The translations under genes were made by a program, and so were the position numbers. This document shows positions 43,058 to 51,458 of a stretch of 64,000 nt of DNA, piece by piece (the stretch's first letter is position 1; the number at the start of each line of letters is the position of its first letter). A model generated the notes under the pieces. The model was not told the DNA's origin. It did not search any database and saw nothing but the letters and a program-made list of their open reading frames with translations. Source of the stretch: Spongiactinospora sp. TRM90649 (lineage in GTDB: Bacteria; Actinomycetota; Actinomycetes; Streptosporangiales; Streptosporangiaceae); NCBI RefSeq assembly GCF_029382225.1, contig NZ_JARLTC010000020.1, forward strand, positions 62,001 through 126,000, in the 5' to 3' direction.

Positions 43058-43327
43058 ATGGGGGCCAAGCCGATCATGGACCTGATCGACGAAGCCGACA
43101 TCCCGTGTCGTTCCGAGCCCGACCTGTGGTTCGCCGAGTCTCCGGAAGACGTCGAGTTCGCTAAGGCGCTCTGCGGAGGCTGCCCCATCCAGAAGACCTG
43201 CCTGGCCCGCGCGCTTGAGCGCGGCGAGCCATGGGGCGTCTGGGGCGGCGAGCTCATCCTCAGGGGAACCGTGGTTCCCCGCAAGCGGCCTCGCGGGCGT
43301 CCGCGTAAGACCCCGGTCGCCGCCTGA
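43058..43327 (+). CDS. whiB7: Transcriptional regulator WhiB7 (WblC)
   Basis: 89 aa; ATG 43058 is eight bases after GAGAGG. Four Cys bind the 4Fe-4S cluster: Cys17, Cys39, Cys42, Cys48 (C-x2-C-x5-C). The turn GVWGGE and the C-terminal AT-hook RPRGRPRK identify WhiB7 among Wbl proteins. It binds sigma factor region 4 and turns on intrinsic antibiotic-resistance genes when translation is inhibited. Its leader has the expected attenuator and AT-rich box. Confidence 0.96.
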   Translation: MGAKPIMDLIDEADIPCRSEPDLWFAESPEDVEFAKALCGGCPIQKTCLARALERGEPWGVWGGELILRGTVVPRKRPRGRPRKTPVAA

Positions 43328-43374
43328 CTTTCCGCGACCACCGACAATTCAGCATTTTCGAAAGGACCACCACA

Positions 43375-43569
43375 ATGAGCGGCTTCATCGGTCGGAGCAA
43401 CGAGATCCCCTCCATGTTTGAGGAGCTGGTGCGGGACCGAATACGTTCCCTGCACCAAGAGGCGGAGGAGCAACGCATGGTCTCCCAAATCCGGCGCGTG
43501 CGCCGCGCCCGCCGCGACGCCGAGCGGGCTTCGGCCCGCCTGCGCCAGGCCCTGCTCCGCCTGAGCTGA
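43375..43569 (+). CDS. Small basic helical protein downstream of whiB7
   Basis: 64 aa with AAAGGA nine bases before the ATG. After a short N-terminus (MSGFIGRSNEIPSMFEEL) it is a long basic helix (RDRIRSLHQEAEEQ, IRRVRRARRDAERASARLRQALL) with no Cys. GACAATTCAG upstream also occurs before whiB7, so the two start regions may share origin. A strong terminator follows. It is probably co-transcribed with whiB7; function unknown. Confidence 0.6.
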   Translation: MSGFIGRSNEIPSMFEELVRDRIRSLHQEAEEQRMVSQIRRVRRARRDAERASARLRQALLRLS

Positions 43570-43575
43570 GCCTTG

Positions 43576-43606
43576 TGTCCCGGCCCCGCATGGGGCCGGG
43601 ACACGC
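43576..43606 (+). terminator. Perfect hairpin terminator after whiB7 operon
   Basis: GTGTCCCGGCCCC and GGGGCCGGGACAC form a perfect 13-bp stem around GCAT, four bases after the stop of the small ORF. Confidence 0.75.
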
Positions 43607-43698
43607 CCGATCGCTTTTCACCACTCTCGTCGGGCAGCACCTGCCCGATCGTCTTCCATCACTCCGGCCGGGACGGCACCCGCCCCGGCCCCCGACCC

Positions 43699-43737
43699 GA
43701 AGGCCGGGTGAGCAACCCCTCACCCGGCCTTCGGCGT
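43699..43737. terminator. Second strong hairpin between whiB7 and anti-sigma-like gene
   Basis: CCGAAGGCCGGGTGAG and CTCACCCGGCCTTCGG form a perfect 16-bp stem with loop CAACCC. It lies between convergent genes and can serve the minus-strand transcript ending at 43820 or both. Confidence 0.7.
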
Positions 43738-43819
43738 GCCCTACCCCGTGCCCGTGCGCCCCGCGAGTGTCCCCGAACCGCAGCGCGGCACCCCCGAGCT
43801 CGCGGCTCACATCAGGCGT

Positions 43820-44713
43820 TCAGTCGCCGGCGGGGAGACTGTCGGTCCATCGCGCCTCGAAGGTCACCGGCGCGCTCACGTCAAAGGCCACGCCTCCATC
43901 AGGGAGGACGAAAAAGCTGGTGTTCCGCACCCGAGAGGTCTCGGGATCGACGACCAGTCGCACATGTGAGCTCTTGGTCTCAAATTCGGAGGGAATCAGC
44001 AGTCCCTGTCCGCCGTCGACCGCACCGAGGGGTTCGACTCCTGGATATGTGGCCAGAGCGCGGAATGACGCGGCTCGGACCGCGGGCGTGGCAGGGAGCG
44101 CCGTGACCAGGGAGACCAAGCCTTGTAGGACTCTACGAGCCCTATCGGCGGCGTTCAGCGGACCGGCGGCATTCCCGCCCTCGCCACGCTTCAGGCGATC
44201 GTCGATCCAGTCCATCAGCGCCGCAGGCTCGGAAGGCAGCTCGTGAAGTTGCTCAAAGCTGACATCCAGCCCCCCCAGACGAAACGGGGTCGGCGGCAAG
44301 CCCAGTTCCGCGAGCGGCTCATCTCTTCTCTTGACCCAGGAACGGCCGTCACGGGCGGTCCACGTTTGATGCCCCGGAGGACCGTCATCCAAGCTGAATC
44401 CGACGTACCAGTAGTCGCCCGAGCCTTCCGGCAGGCGCTCCGCACTGGCGGCGGCGGCCAGCAGAATCTGACCGGCCGTAAACCGAACGGATGCGGACGG
44501 CGGGCCGTTCGGAGCGGCTGTCGGCGCACTCATGCTGGAGACGACGATGGCGGTGGCGGCGGCCATGCCCACTCCTACCGCGAGCCATCTGGTCCGGTGA
44601 GAGCGCGGGACGCGACGCATCCGCCGCTGGAGTCGGTGCAGACTACGCTCTGCGGCCTGGGATGAAGGCTCGGGCGCGGCCAGTAGCGTGGCGAGAGTCT
44701 GCAGGTCATCCAT
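43820..44713 (-). CDS. CU044_5270-like membrane protein coupled to sigma factor
   Basis: 297 aa from ATG 44713, which overlaps the sigma factor gene by eight bases. A cytoplasmic N-terminus (MDDLQTLATLLAAPEP, RRMRRVPRSHR) is followed by one membrane helix (WLAVGVGMAAATAIVVSS) and an extracytoplasmic domain of about 220 residues. Proteins of this layout next to ECF-like sigma factors are common in Streptosporangiales. It has no ZAS zinc motif; an anti-sigma role is possible but unproven. Confidence 0.75.
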   Translation of the reverse strand: MDDLQTLATLLAAPEPSSQAAERSLHRLQRRMRRVPRSHRTRWLAVGVGMAAATAIVVSSMSAPTAAPNGPPSASVRFTAGQILLAAAASAERLPEGSGDYWYVGFSLDDGPPGHQTWTARDGRSWVKRRDEPLAELGLPPTPFRLGGLDVSFEQLHELPSEPAALMDWIDDRLKRGEGGNAAGPLNAADRARRVLQGLVSLVTALPATPAVRAASFRALATYPGVEPLGAVDGGQGLLIPSEFETKSSHVRLVVDPETSRVRNTSFFVLPDGGVAFDVSAPVTFEARWTDSLPAGD

Positions 44714-45329
44714 GGACGGCCTCCTGATCAATGAACTTTCGAAGTTTGAGGCGGGCGCGGCTGAGCCGTGAGCCCACGGTGCCGGAGGAGATGGCGAGTG
44801 CTTCGGCCACTTCCTCATAGCTGAGCTGAGCGAGTGCGATGAGCAGCAGCACGTCGCGCTCGCCGGGCAACAGTTCGGCCATGGCCTTGGCCAAGTGCGG
44901 CTGCATGCGCTGGGCGGTGACCGAGGCCAGGATGCGGTTCTCGGGTCCCTCGGTGTCCGGTTCACGGGCGACGCGGCTCAGCGCCGCGTAGTGCCGGGCC
45001 TCCTTACGGCGGTGCCGGGCTATCAGGTTGGTGGCGATGCCGAACAACCAGGGGCGCAGGGCACCGCGTTCCGGATCGAACTCGTCACGCTGGTCGAAGG
45101 CGGTCAGAAATGTCTCGGCGGCTATGTCCTCGGCCGTCTGCGCATCCAGTCGTCCGGCCGCGTAGCGGTAGATGTCGCGGAAATAGCGGTGATGCACGGC
45201 CGTGAACCGTTCCGGCTCCGATCGCAGGCGGTCACCGAGATCGGCATCGGCTTCTTCCTCGCTCACGTTGACGGTCACGTCGCTGCTTCTGTCATCGGCG
45301 GAGGTCTTCCTGGTCGGTGAATTGGCCAT
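44706..45329 (-). CDS. RNA polymerase ECF-type sigma factor
   Basis: 207 aa from ATG 45329; longer in-frame starts reach 45476 but lack support. Region 2: FTAVHHRYFRDIYRYAAGRLDAQTAEDIAAETFLTAFDQRD segment ending RGALRPWLFGIATNLIARHRRKE. Region 4: LLPGERDVLLLIALAQLSYEEVAEALAISSGTVGSRLSRAR. No anti-sigma domain fused. It directs transcription of an unknown regulon and is translationally coupled to the membrane protein gene. Confidence 0.9.
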   Translation of the reverse strand: MANSPTRKTSADDRSSDVTVNVSEEEADADLGDRLRSEPERFTAVHHRYFRDIYRYAAGRLDAQTAEDIAAETFLTAFDQRDEFDPERGALRPWLFGIATNLIARHRRKEARHYAALSRVAREPDTEGPENRILASVTAQRMQPHLAKAMAELLPGERDVLLLIALAQLSYEEVAEALAISSGTVGSRLSRARLKLRKFIDQEAVHG

Positions 45330-45741
45330 CGACCGTACTTCGCCGTAAGCGCCGATCGTCTTCCCGGCGGCTCTGATCAGATCGCGAACGTGAGCCGGGT
45401 GCCGGATCACGACGGCTGAAGTGATCACCGCATCGAGGAATGCCCGAGCAGTCGCGCGGCGGGCCGGTCGGCCCAACGCGGCGGCTTCCGCGAGGGGTGC
45501 CGTGGTGGTGGCCGATGCGCTCGTGAGTGCCGATCATCCGGGAGCCCGGTCGGCCCCGACATCGTGCTCCCCGGACGCCGCGGTCTTCCCGCCTACTGAC
45601 CTGGGCGTGCTGGGAAACGGCACCGGAACTCGCAGGAGAGCGACGCCCGGCGCGAGCGTCGGGCGAAGCCCGACACCATGAAGAAGAGTCCGAGCTCAGC
45701 GAGAGCCCTTGCGGTGTGGTCTTGGTCGGGGGCGGGCGGGG
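45330..45741. other. 412-base region upstream of sigma factor
   Basis: It holds the presumed sigma-operon promoter and, at 45655-45676, the second copy of the palindromic repeat, which also lies 3' of the ABC1 kinase gene. No gene seen. Confidence 0.4.
45655..45676. repeat. Palindromic repeat, copy 2
   Basis: Exact inverted copy of the 22 bases at 35116-35137, centred on GTCGGGCGAAGCCCGAC. It lies 66 bases after the ABC1 kinase stop and may terminate that transcript. Confidence 0.6.
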
Positions 45742-47088
45742 TCAGCCGGTGGCGACGGGTTCGGGCTGGGGGCCGGGGCCGGGTTCGTCGGCGAAGCCGG
45801 GGACCCAGGTGATGACCTCGTCGCGGAAGCGGGCCGTGGTGCCGAGTTGGCACAGCACTCCGATTCCGGCGGCGTGGACGCGGTGGATGAGCATGTAGGA
45901 CGGGGGCAGGTTGAGGTGGCGGACCACGTTGGTCGGGCGGAGGTCGGCGACCGTGGCGGCCTGTCGCTGGAGCCATTCGCGGCTGAAGGTGAACTCCTCG
46001 ACGCGGGTAGGTTCCACGTACGGGGCGAGGAAGCCGCGCAGGGCATCGGGGTCGATGGTGATGTGGTCGCGGATGAAGCCCTCATTGCGCAGGCCTTCGA
46101 CCACGGAGTCCATGTCGCCCTGGTTGAAGATGCGGGTCAGGGTGCCGAACATGGGGGGATAGCCGTCGGGCAGGCGGTTGACCGCGCCGAAGTCGAGGAC
46201 GCCCAGGCGGCCGTCGGGGGTGATCCGGAAGTTGCCGGGGTGGGGATCGGCGTGGAGCATGCCGACCCGTGCGGGGGAGCAGAAGAGGAACCGGACCAGC
46301 AGCAGCCCGGCCCGGTCGCGCTCGGCCTTGTCGCTCTCGGTGATGACCCGGGACAGCGGCGTGCCGTCGAGCCATTCGGTGACCAGGACCTGCTCGTTGA
46401 CCGCGATCACGTCGGGGACGTGGAAGTCGGGGTCGTCGGCGAACTCGGTGGCGAAGGCGTGCTGGGCCTCGGCCTCGTTGAAGTAGTCGAGCTCTTCGGC
46501 GACGCGGTCGCGCAGTTCGCCGAGGAGCGGCTTGATGTCGAGGCCGGGCAGCAGCACGCCGAACAGCTTGCCGAGCCGGGCGAGCTGGTTGAAGTCGGAG
46601 AGCAGTGCCTTGCCCGCGCCGGGGTACTGCACCTTGACGGCGACGGCGCGGCCGTCGTGCCAGGTCGCCCGGTGGACCTGTCCGATGGACGCCGCCGCGG
46701 TGGGCCGGTCGTCGAAGGACAGGAAGTTCTCCCGCCAGTCGTCGCCGAGTTGCTCGGCGAGCACGCGGTGCACCACTGAGGCGGGCAGTGGGGGAGCGGC
46801 GTCCTGGAGTTTGGTGAGGGTCGCGCGATACGGCCCGGCGATCTCGGCGGGCAGCGCGGCCTCGAAGATGGACAGCGCCTGGCCGAGCTTCATCGCCCCG
46901 CCCTTGAGCTCGCCGAGGACCTTGAAGATCTGGTCGGCGGTGCGTTGCTGTATCTCCTGCGCGACGATCTCGGCGGATTTCCCTCCGATGCGCTTGCCGA
47001 TGCCGAGGGCCGTTCGGCCGGCGAAACTGAGGGGAAGGGTCGCCAGTTTGGCCGAGCGTGTCACGGCACGGCGTGGAAGGTCACTCAC
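45742..47088 (-). CDS. ABC1/UbiB-family atypical kinase
   Basis: 448 aa from GTG 47088. The KxGQ nucleotide-loop helix reads GGAMKLGQALSIF, an Ala/Gly-rich loop is AAASIGQVHRA, the lysine AVAVKVQYPG, and the metal-binding motif HADPHPGNF with LGVLDFGA. These are the hallmarks of ADCK/UbiB kinases. The homologue next to whiB7 in mycobacteria is a MABC1-type protein tied to quinone or lipid metabolism. The exact substrate is unknown. Confidence 0.9.
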   Translation of the reverse strand: MSDLPRRAVTRSAKLATLPLSFAGRTALGIGKRIGGKSAEIVAQEIQQRTADQIFKVLGELKGGAMKLGQALSIFEAALPAEIAGPYRATLTKLQDAAPPLPASVVHRVLAEQLGDDWRENFLSFDDRPTAAASIGQVHRATWHDGRAVAVKVQYPGAGKALLSDFNQLARLGKLFGVLLPGLDIKPLLGELRDRVAEELDYFNEAEAQHAFATEFADDPDFHVPDVIAVNEQVLVTEWLDGTPLSRVITESDKAERDRAGLLLVRFLFCSPARVGMLHADPHPGNFRITPDGRLGVLDFGAVNRLPDGYPPMFGTLTRIFNQGDMDSVVEGLRNEGFIRDHITIDPDALRGFLAPYVEPTRVEEFTFSREWLQRQAATVADLRPTNVVRHLNLPPSYMLIHRVHAAGIGVLCQLGTTARFRDEVITWVPGFADEPGPGPQPEPVATG

Positions 47089-47240
47089 CTGTCTTCGCGG
47101 TGTCGCGGCGGCGTGTCTCGGGCACCGACACCACTACCTCCCTTCGAACTTCTCGCACGCCCCGCACGGCGGTGCCGTCCGCCGTCGGGCAGGCCGGTCG
47201 GCCGCCTGTCAGGCCCGGGTCGTTAATATCACTATTGTCG

Positions 47241-48449
47241 CTAAACCAACTCGTTTCGGGCACAACGACATTTTGGGTGGATTCTCCAGGATCGCCGCCG
47301 CCAGCCCCACTCCGGCACGACATCGAGTGTGCCGTTCATCACATTGCTCCTCGTGTCGTCGATCCACATCAGGGCCTGGGCGGCGGCCGCGGCGGCGACC
47401 CAGGCGGAGGTGACCGTGTCGCAAGCGACCTCACCGGCGGGGTAGCCGCCCAACCGGGCGCTCACCGTCGGCCACTCCGGATCGCGGTCGCGGCGCGTCA
47501 GCTCCATGCAGCGCAGGCACGCCGTACTGCCGGGCACGACCAGCGGCCCGATGGACCCGAACCCCTCGAACGCGCTGACCAGCAGGTGCGGGGTCCCGGC
47601 GTCGAGCAGGTCGCCCACCATGACATGGTCGAGCGGTTCTGCCGGAGCAAGGATCGCCAGGTCGGGGCCACGCCCCCGGTCGGCCGGCCGCGGGGCCGAC
47701 GCCGAGGTCCAGGCGTTGACGCCGGGCGCCATGACGCGCACCATCGCGACCGTGCCGTTCTGCCGGGACTCGCCCACCGCCGGCCAGCCGAGCCCGCCTG
47801 GAACGATGTCGCGCGCCCGTGCCGTCGTCGTGTCGTCCACGCACAGGTTACCCACTCCCGAGGCCGCGAGCAGCGCCGCGACCTGGGCGCCCACCCGTCC
47901 GGCGCCGTAGAGCCGGACCTGCGCCGCCCGCCTGCGCTCCAGCACCGAGAAGCCGCCGTCGGTGGTGCCGGGGAGCAGGGAGATCGCGTCGAGGTCGGGC
48001 TGCAGCCGGTCGCGCTCGGCCATAGTGAGGGAGCGCAGGGGCGTCGGCCGGGCCGCGGCGTCGTCGAGCACGCCGCGGCGGAACAGCATGCCGATGAGGG
48101 TGTGGGTCTGGTCTTCCCGAAGGCCTTCCTTCGTGGCGTCCTTGACGACCTGGTGCAGCTCACGCGTGCCGTCGAGGCTCTCGATCACGCGGAGCACCGG
48201 GGGCTCGACGTCGTGCAGCACGGATATGCGCTGCGGATGGAGGCCGAACTGGATGGTGCGGTCGTCGCGGGCGATCCGCCGCAGGGCGGGCTTCAACCTT
48301 GGCCGGACCACCTCGCACGGGCCTGACTCCTCCGCTTCATCCGCTTCATCGACTATGTCCGCCTCGTTCGCCGCGTCGGTGCCGGCCGCCGTCTCAGCCG
48401 TTTCGGTCGCGTCTGTCATGGGCTCATCCGCGCTCTGGGGGTCGGACAC
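47241..48449 (-). CDS. ThiF-family (E1-like) protein
   Basis: 402 aa from GTG 48449, six bases after AGGAGG; longer frames upstream are not needed. An acidic N-terminal stretch leads to RPRLKPALRRIARDDRTIQFG and a winged-helix-like domain. The ThiF Rossmann core follows (VRLYGAGRVGAQVAALLAASG), with Cys pairs CLRCMEL and CRCARN likely binding zinc. The Gly-rich loop GAGRVGA is shorter than in MoeB (GAGGLGS), so ATP use is uncertain. Such proteins occur beside TOMM-type and whiB7-region loci. Confidence 0.8.
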   Translation of the reverse strand: MSDPQSADEPMTDATETAETAAGTDAANEADIVDEADEAEESGPCEVVRPRLKPALRRIARDDRTIQFGLHPQRISVLHDVEPPVLRVIESLDGTRELHQVVKDATKEGLREDQTHTLIGMLFRRGVLDDAAARPTPLRSLTMAERDRLQPDLDAISLLPGTTDGGFSVLERRRAAQVRLYGAGRVGAQVAALLAASGVGNLCVDDTTTARARDIVPGGLGWPAVGESRQNGTVAMVRVMAPGVNAWTSASAPRPADRGRGPDLAILAPAEPLDHVMVGDLLDAGTPHLLVSAFEGFGSIGPLVVPGSTACLRCMELTRRDRDPEWPTVSARLGGYPAGEVACDTVTSAWVAAAAAAQALMWIDDTRSNVMNGTLDVVPEWGWRRRSWRIHPKCRCARNELV

Positions 48450-48578
48450 AGCGCTCCTCCTGATCCGCTCGATCGAATTGCTGGACTGATCGACTTTCCG
48501 GCCGAAGTGGCCGATCGCCGCCGCGCGGTCGTCAGAATCGCATGCCGCGCGGCCCTGCGAGCAGCCCAAAGAGTGATC

Positions 48579-48633
48579 TGTGGATAACTTCGCGGAGCCC
48601 GATCAAGGGGTGTGGATAACTCGCTGTGGTTAT
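48579..48633. repeat. Cluster of DnaA-box-like sites
   Basis: TGTGGATAA at 48579-48587 and 48611-48619 (reverse of TTATCCACA), plus TGTGGTTAT at 48625-48633, all in one orientation within 55 bases. This is not oriC, since no dnaA/dnaN is present; it could titrate DnaA or regulate the flanking genes. Confidence 0.45.
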
Positions 48634-49138
48634 GTCGCTATCGAGGGTGTAGGTGTGAAAAGCGCTGAGCGGATCGGAGGAAAACTCGCAACGCGGAGTG
48701 CGGTCGGCTTATCCGCTCGGCTTTTCTCGGCGTTCCCTCGGCGGGGCCGCCCGGGCCGGATCTCCCGGAGGCCCGCTCGCCCTCGCGGAGCTCGTCTGGG
48801 CGCTCAACTCACAGTGAAGATCCGATTTTCTCCCTCTCCCCGGCGAAGGGATCACCGCTGACGCCGATCCGGCGAATATCGGTGATCATGGATCCGGGAA
48901 CCGTCCCGCGATGCCGTCTGTCCTGCGGTGATCACCGAGCGTGGTGGCGGCCGATGAAATGGATCAAGGTCCGCCCGCATGGCGGCATGGATCTTTCCCG
49001 GGCCGCTGGGGGTGCTGTTAAGCCCGTGAATTGGGAAATGTCCCCTCTATAGCCCTCTGGTGTGGTTGAACATTGAGCGAACGGCGACTGACCAGCGAGA
49101 ACAGGTCTTGCCCCTGTTGGAATTTCCCAACTCTCGGC

Positions 49139-49150
49139 TACCGTGCATAT
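49139..49150 (+). promoter_or_regulatory. Leaderless promoter of metallopeptidase gene
   Basis: TACCGT (49139-49144) is six bases before GTG 49151, and TTGGAA (49117-49122) is a -35 candidate with 16-base spacing. No Shine-Dalgarno. Confidence 0.5.
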
Positions 49151-49666
49151 GTGCCCCCCGAGACAGTCGAGGTCCGTCGAAGTTCTCGTCGCCGTCGGAC
49201 CGTCTCCGCATACCGTGACGGCGACAAGACCATCGTCTTGCTGCCAGCCGGGCTCAGCCGTACCGACGAGGAACAATGGGTACGCAGAATGCTCGACCGC
49301 CTGGCCGCGAAAGAGCAGCGCAGGCGTCCCTCCGACGCCGAACTGCTCGATCGGGCCCGGGACCTCTCGGCGCGCTACCTGGACGGCAAGGCCGACCCCG
49401 TGAGCGTGCGCTGGGTGGAGAACCAGCGCCACCGCTGGGGATCGTGCACGCCCGACCACGCCACCATCAGGATCTCCACCCGGCTGCGCGGGATGCCGTC
49501 CTGGGTGGTCGACTACGTGATCATGCACGAGCTGGTCCACCTGCTCGTGCCCAGTCACGGGCCGGCGTTCTGGGAACTGGTCGAGCGTTACCCCAAGGCA
49601 GAGCGCGCACGCGGCTTCCTGGAGGGCTTCTCAGTGGCCTCCCAGGGCTCGGCGGAGGAGTACTGA
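49151..49666 (+). CDS. YgjP-like (M48-related) zinc metallopeptidase
   Basis: 171 aa from GTG 49151; an in-frame ATG at 49073 is upstream of the likely promoter. Motifs: VRWVENQRHRWGSCTPD, IRISTRLRGMPSWVVDYVIMHELVHLLVPSHGPAFW segment with HELVH zinc site and downstream His. This is the DUF45/YgjP family, close to SprT. It is divergent from the ThiF-like gene, a neighbourhood seen in other actinobacteria. Cytoplasmic; substrate unknown. Confidence 0.85.
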   Translation: MPPETVEVRRSSRRRRTVSAYRDGDKTIVLLPAGLSRTDEEQWVRRMLDRLAAKEQRRRPSDAELLDRARDLSARYLDGKADPVSVRWVENQRHRWGSCTPDHATIRISTRLRGMPSWVVDYVIMHELVHLLVPSHGPAFWELVERYPKAERARGFLEGFSVASQGSAEEY

Positions 49667-49704
49667 CGGCGAAAGCCCGGGCGGGCGGCGCTACGCTGCC
49701 ATGC

Positions 49705-50310
49705 GTGCAGCGAATCGCGGCCGTACTGGTCACCTCGACGGCGGGAAGCGCGGTCCCTCCCGGTGTGGATCCCGCCGCGTTCCGCACCGCGGTCGCGGAG
49801 GACACCTACGAGGTCGCCGCAGGGCTTGAACTCGTCACACCGGCCGTCGTGACCAGCGTCCCCGGCATCGAGGAGATCACCTGGCCGGGCACGCCGGTGA
49901 TCACCGTCCCCGAGCTGCCGGGGGCCGAACTGGTCGCCGCCGCCTTCGCGGGGCTGGCGCGGGCACTGCCCGACGCCGAGCAGGCGGTGCTGATCAGCGC
50001 CGACGCGCCCGACCTGCCGTCCCTGCTGATCGGCAAGCTCTTCCGGGCGCTCGGGCGGGCGCAGGTGTCGGTATGCCCGGCCGAAGGGGGAGGGGCGGTC
50101 GCGCTCGCGGCGCGCCTGCCGTACCCCGAGTGGGCGCGCGCCGGGCTGGACGCACCGGACATCGTCACAGACCTGCGCGCCGACGCGCCCGAACGGCGGG
50201 CCGTCGCCACCGGGCCCGGCTGGCACCGCCTGCGCAGTCCCGCCGACCTGAGCCTGCTCGACCCCGGCCTGGAAGGCTGGGAGAACACCCGCGACCTGCT
50301 CGCGGGCTGA
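49705..50310 (+). CDS. Nucleotidyltransferase-like protein (DUF2064/CofC-like)
   Basis: 201 aa from GTG 49705, preceded by TACGCT (49692-49697) at seven bases, so probably leaderless. The core AVLISADAPDLPSLLIGKLF resembles the metal-binding D-x-P-x-L segment of MobA/CofC-like NTP transferases. PEWARAGLDAPDIVTDL and WENTRDLL complete the pattern. The N-terminal NTP loop is not canonical (VLVTSTAGSAVPPG), so catalysis is uncertain. Confidence 0.6.
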   Translation: MQRIAAVLVTSTAGSAVPPGVDPAAFRTAVAEDTYEVAAGLELVTPAVVTSVPGIEEITWPGTPVITVPELPGAELVAAAFAGLARALPDAEQAVLISADAPDLPSLLIGKLFRALGRAQVSVCPAEGGGAVALAARLPYPEWARAGLDAPDIVTDLRADAPERRAVATGPGWHRLRSPADLSLLDPGLEGWENTRDLLAG

Positions 50311-50339
50311 CCTCACAGGCCGTCCCCGGCGGCGGGCGA

Positions 50340-51356
50340 TCAGCCGGCCGGCAGGTACAGCTCGGCGAACACCGCGCGGTGGTCGGTGCCCGGCACGGTA
50401 TGGACGCTCACCGCGCGCACCCCCGCCCGCTCGTCCACGAGCACGTGATCGATCGTGATGATCGGCGGCACGCCGCGGTTGGCGGGCCACGTCGGGATCA
50501 GCCCCTGCCCGGCCCGGTCGGCGGCGTCCGCGTACCCACGGGCCAGCAGACGGCGCAGCGCCGCATGGTCCAGGCTGGCGTTGAAGTCGCCCGCCAGGAC
50601 GCGCACCGGCGCCTTGGCCGCCGGGGGCAGGGCGTCCAGCGCCGCCGTCCACTCCTGGACCTGCGTGCCGAGCGGCGGGAACGGATGGACGTTGACCACC
50701 TGGATCGGAGCCCCGCCGGGCAGGGCCACCTCGGCGGCGGGCATGTTATGACCGATCGCCTGGAACAGATCGCGGACCGGCGTCATGGGATATTTCGCGA
50801 AAATGCCAGCTCCGCCGGCACTCCAGACGGCCTCCAGATGCCGGTACGGCATCAGCCGGTCCAGCCCGGCGGCGTCGAAGTCCTGGACCGCTCCGGGGGT
50901 GAGCTCCTGGGCGCTGAGCACGTCCGGGTCAAGCCGCCTGACCAGGTCCAGCACGGCTGCGGGGTCGGCCTTCCCGAACAGCAGGTTGATCGTCAGGACC
51001 TTCAGCGGACGCCCGCCGGGCGCCGCGTTCGCCGTCCCCACGGCGCGCGGCAGCACGCTCAGCCCGAGCGCGGTGGCCGTGACCAGCGCCACGGCCGTGG
51101 CCACCCGGTTGCGGGAGAACGCGGCCAGCAGCACCGGGACCAGCGAACCCGCAGCCGCGAACGGCGTAGCCGTCATGAGCTGGGTGGCGAACGACCCTCG
51201 CTCCAGGCCCGCCACCCGTGCCACCGCCCACGCGGCGAACGGTGTCACGGCCACCCACGCCAGCGACCTGGGCACCCGCCACCGCCACCGCCGGCGCGGC
51301 GGTGTGACGATCACTCCACCAACCGGTTGCCCGGCATCCTCGGCCGTGAGGTTCAC
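50340..51356 (-). CDS. Membrane-anchored endonuclease/exonuclease/phosphatase family protein
   Basis: 338 aa from GTG 51356. Three hydrophobic helices in the first ~110 residues precede an EEP domain: LKVLTINLLFGKAD (Asn), VLSAQELTP (metal Glu), VVNVHPFPP, VLAGDFNASLDH (D-x-N) and TDHRAVFAEL (catalytic His). The domain faces outside and may cleave phosphodiesters of nucleic acids, lipids or headgroups. Convergent with the 49705 gene. Confidence 0.85.
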   Translation of the reverse strand: MNLTAEDAGQPVGGVIVTPPRRRWRWRVPRSLAWVAVTPFAAWAVARVAGLERGSFATQLMTATPFAAAGSLVPVLLAAFSRNRVATAVALVTATALGLSVLPRAVGTANAAPGGRPLKVLTINLLFGKADPAAVLDLVRRLDPDVLSAQELTPGAVQDFDAAGLDRLMPYRHLEAVWSAGGAGIFAKYPMTPVRDLFQAIGHNMPAAEVALPGGAPIQVVNVHPFPPLGTQVQEWTAALDALPPAAKAPVRVLAGDFNASLDHAALRRLLARGYADAADRAGQGLIPTWPANRGVPPIITIDHVLVDERAGVRAVSVHTVPGTDHRAVFAELYLPAG

Positions 51357-51458
51357 GTGTTTCCCGCCCCGTACGTTGAGAACCCGATATCCGCGCGTCT
51401 GTGCCGGTGACGCCCGATACGAACTCTAATTGGAACGTGTGAAAGCGGTGATAAAGCG

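Larger units (their letters stand above)
48450..49150. other. 700-base gene-free region rich in repeats
   Basis: No credible ORF. It holds three DnaA-box-like sites (48579, 48611, 48625), GATCACCG/CGGTGATC elements at 48850, 48880 and a perfect palindrome CGGTGATCACCG at 48926-48937, and an inverted pair TTGGGAAAT (about 49031) / ATTTCCCAA (about 49122). The promoters of the divergent ThiF-like and metallopeptidase genes lie at its ends. Confidence 0.55.

Noticed and set aside
43576-43737. CRISPR-like or transposon-end repeats
   Set aside because: The inverted repeats are single hairpins at gene ends, with no direct repeats, spacers or transposase.
48579-48633. Chromosomal or plasmid replication origin
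   Set aside because: DnaA-box-like sites are present, but there are no dnaA, dnaN, parAB or rep genes nearby and too few boxes.
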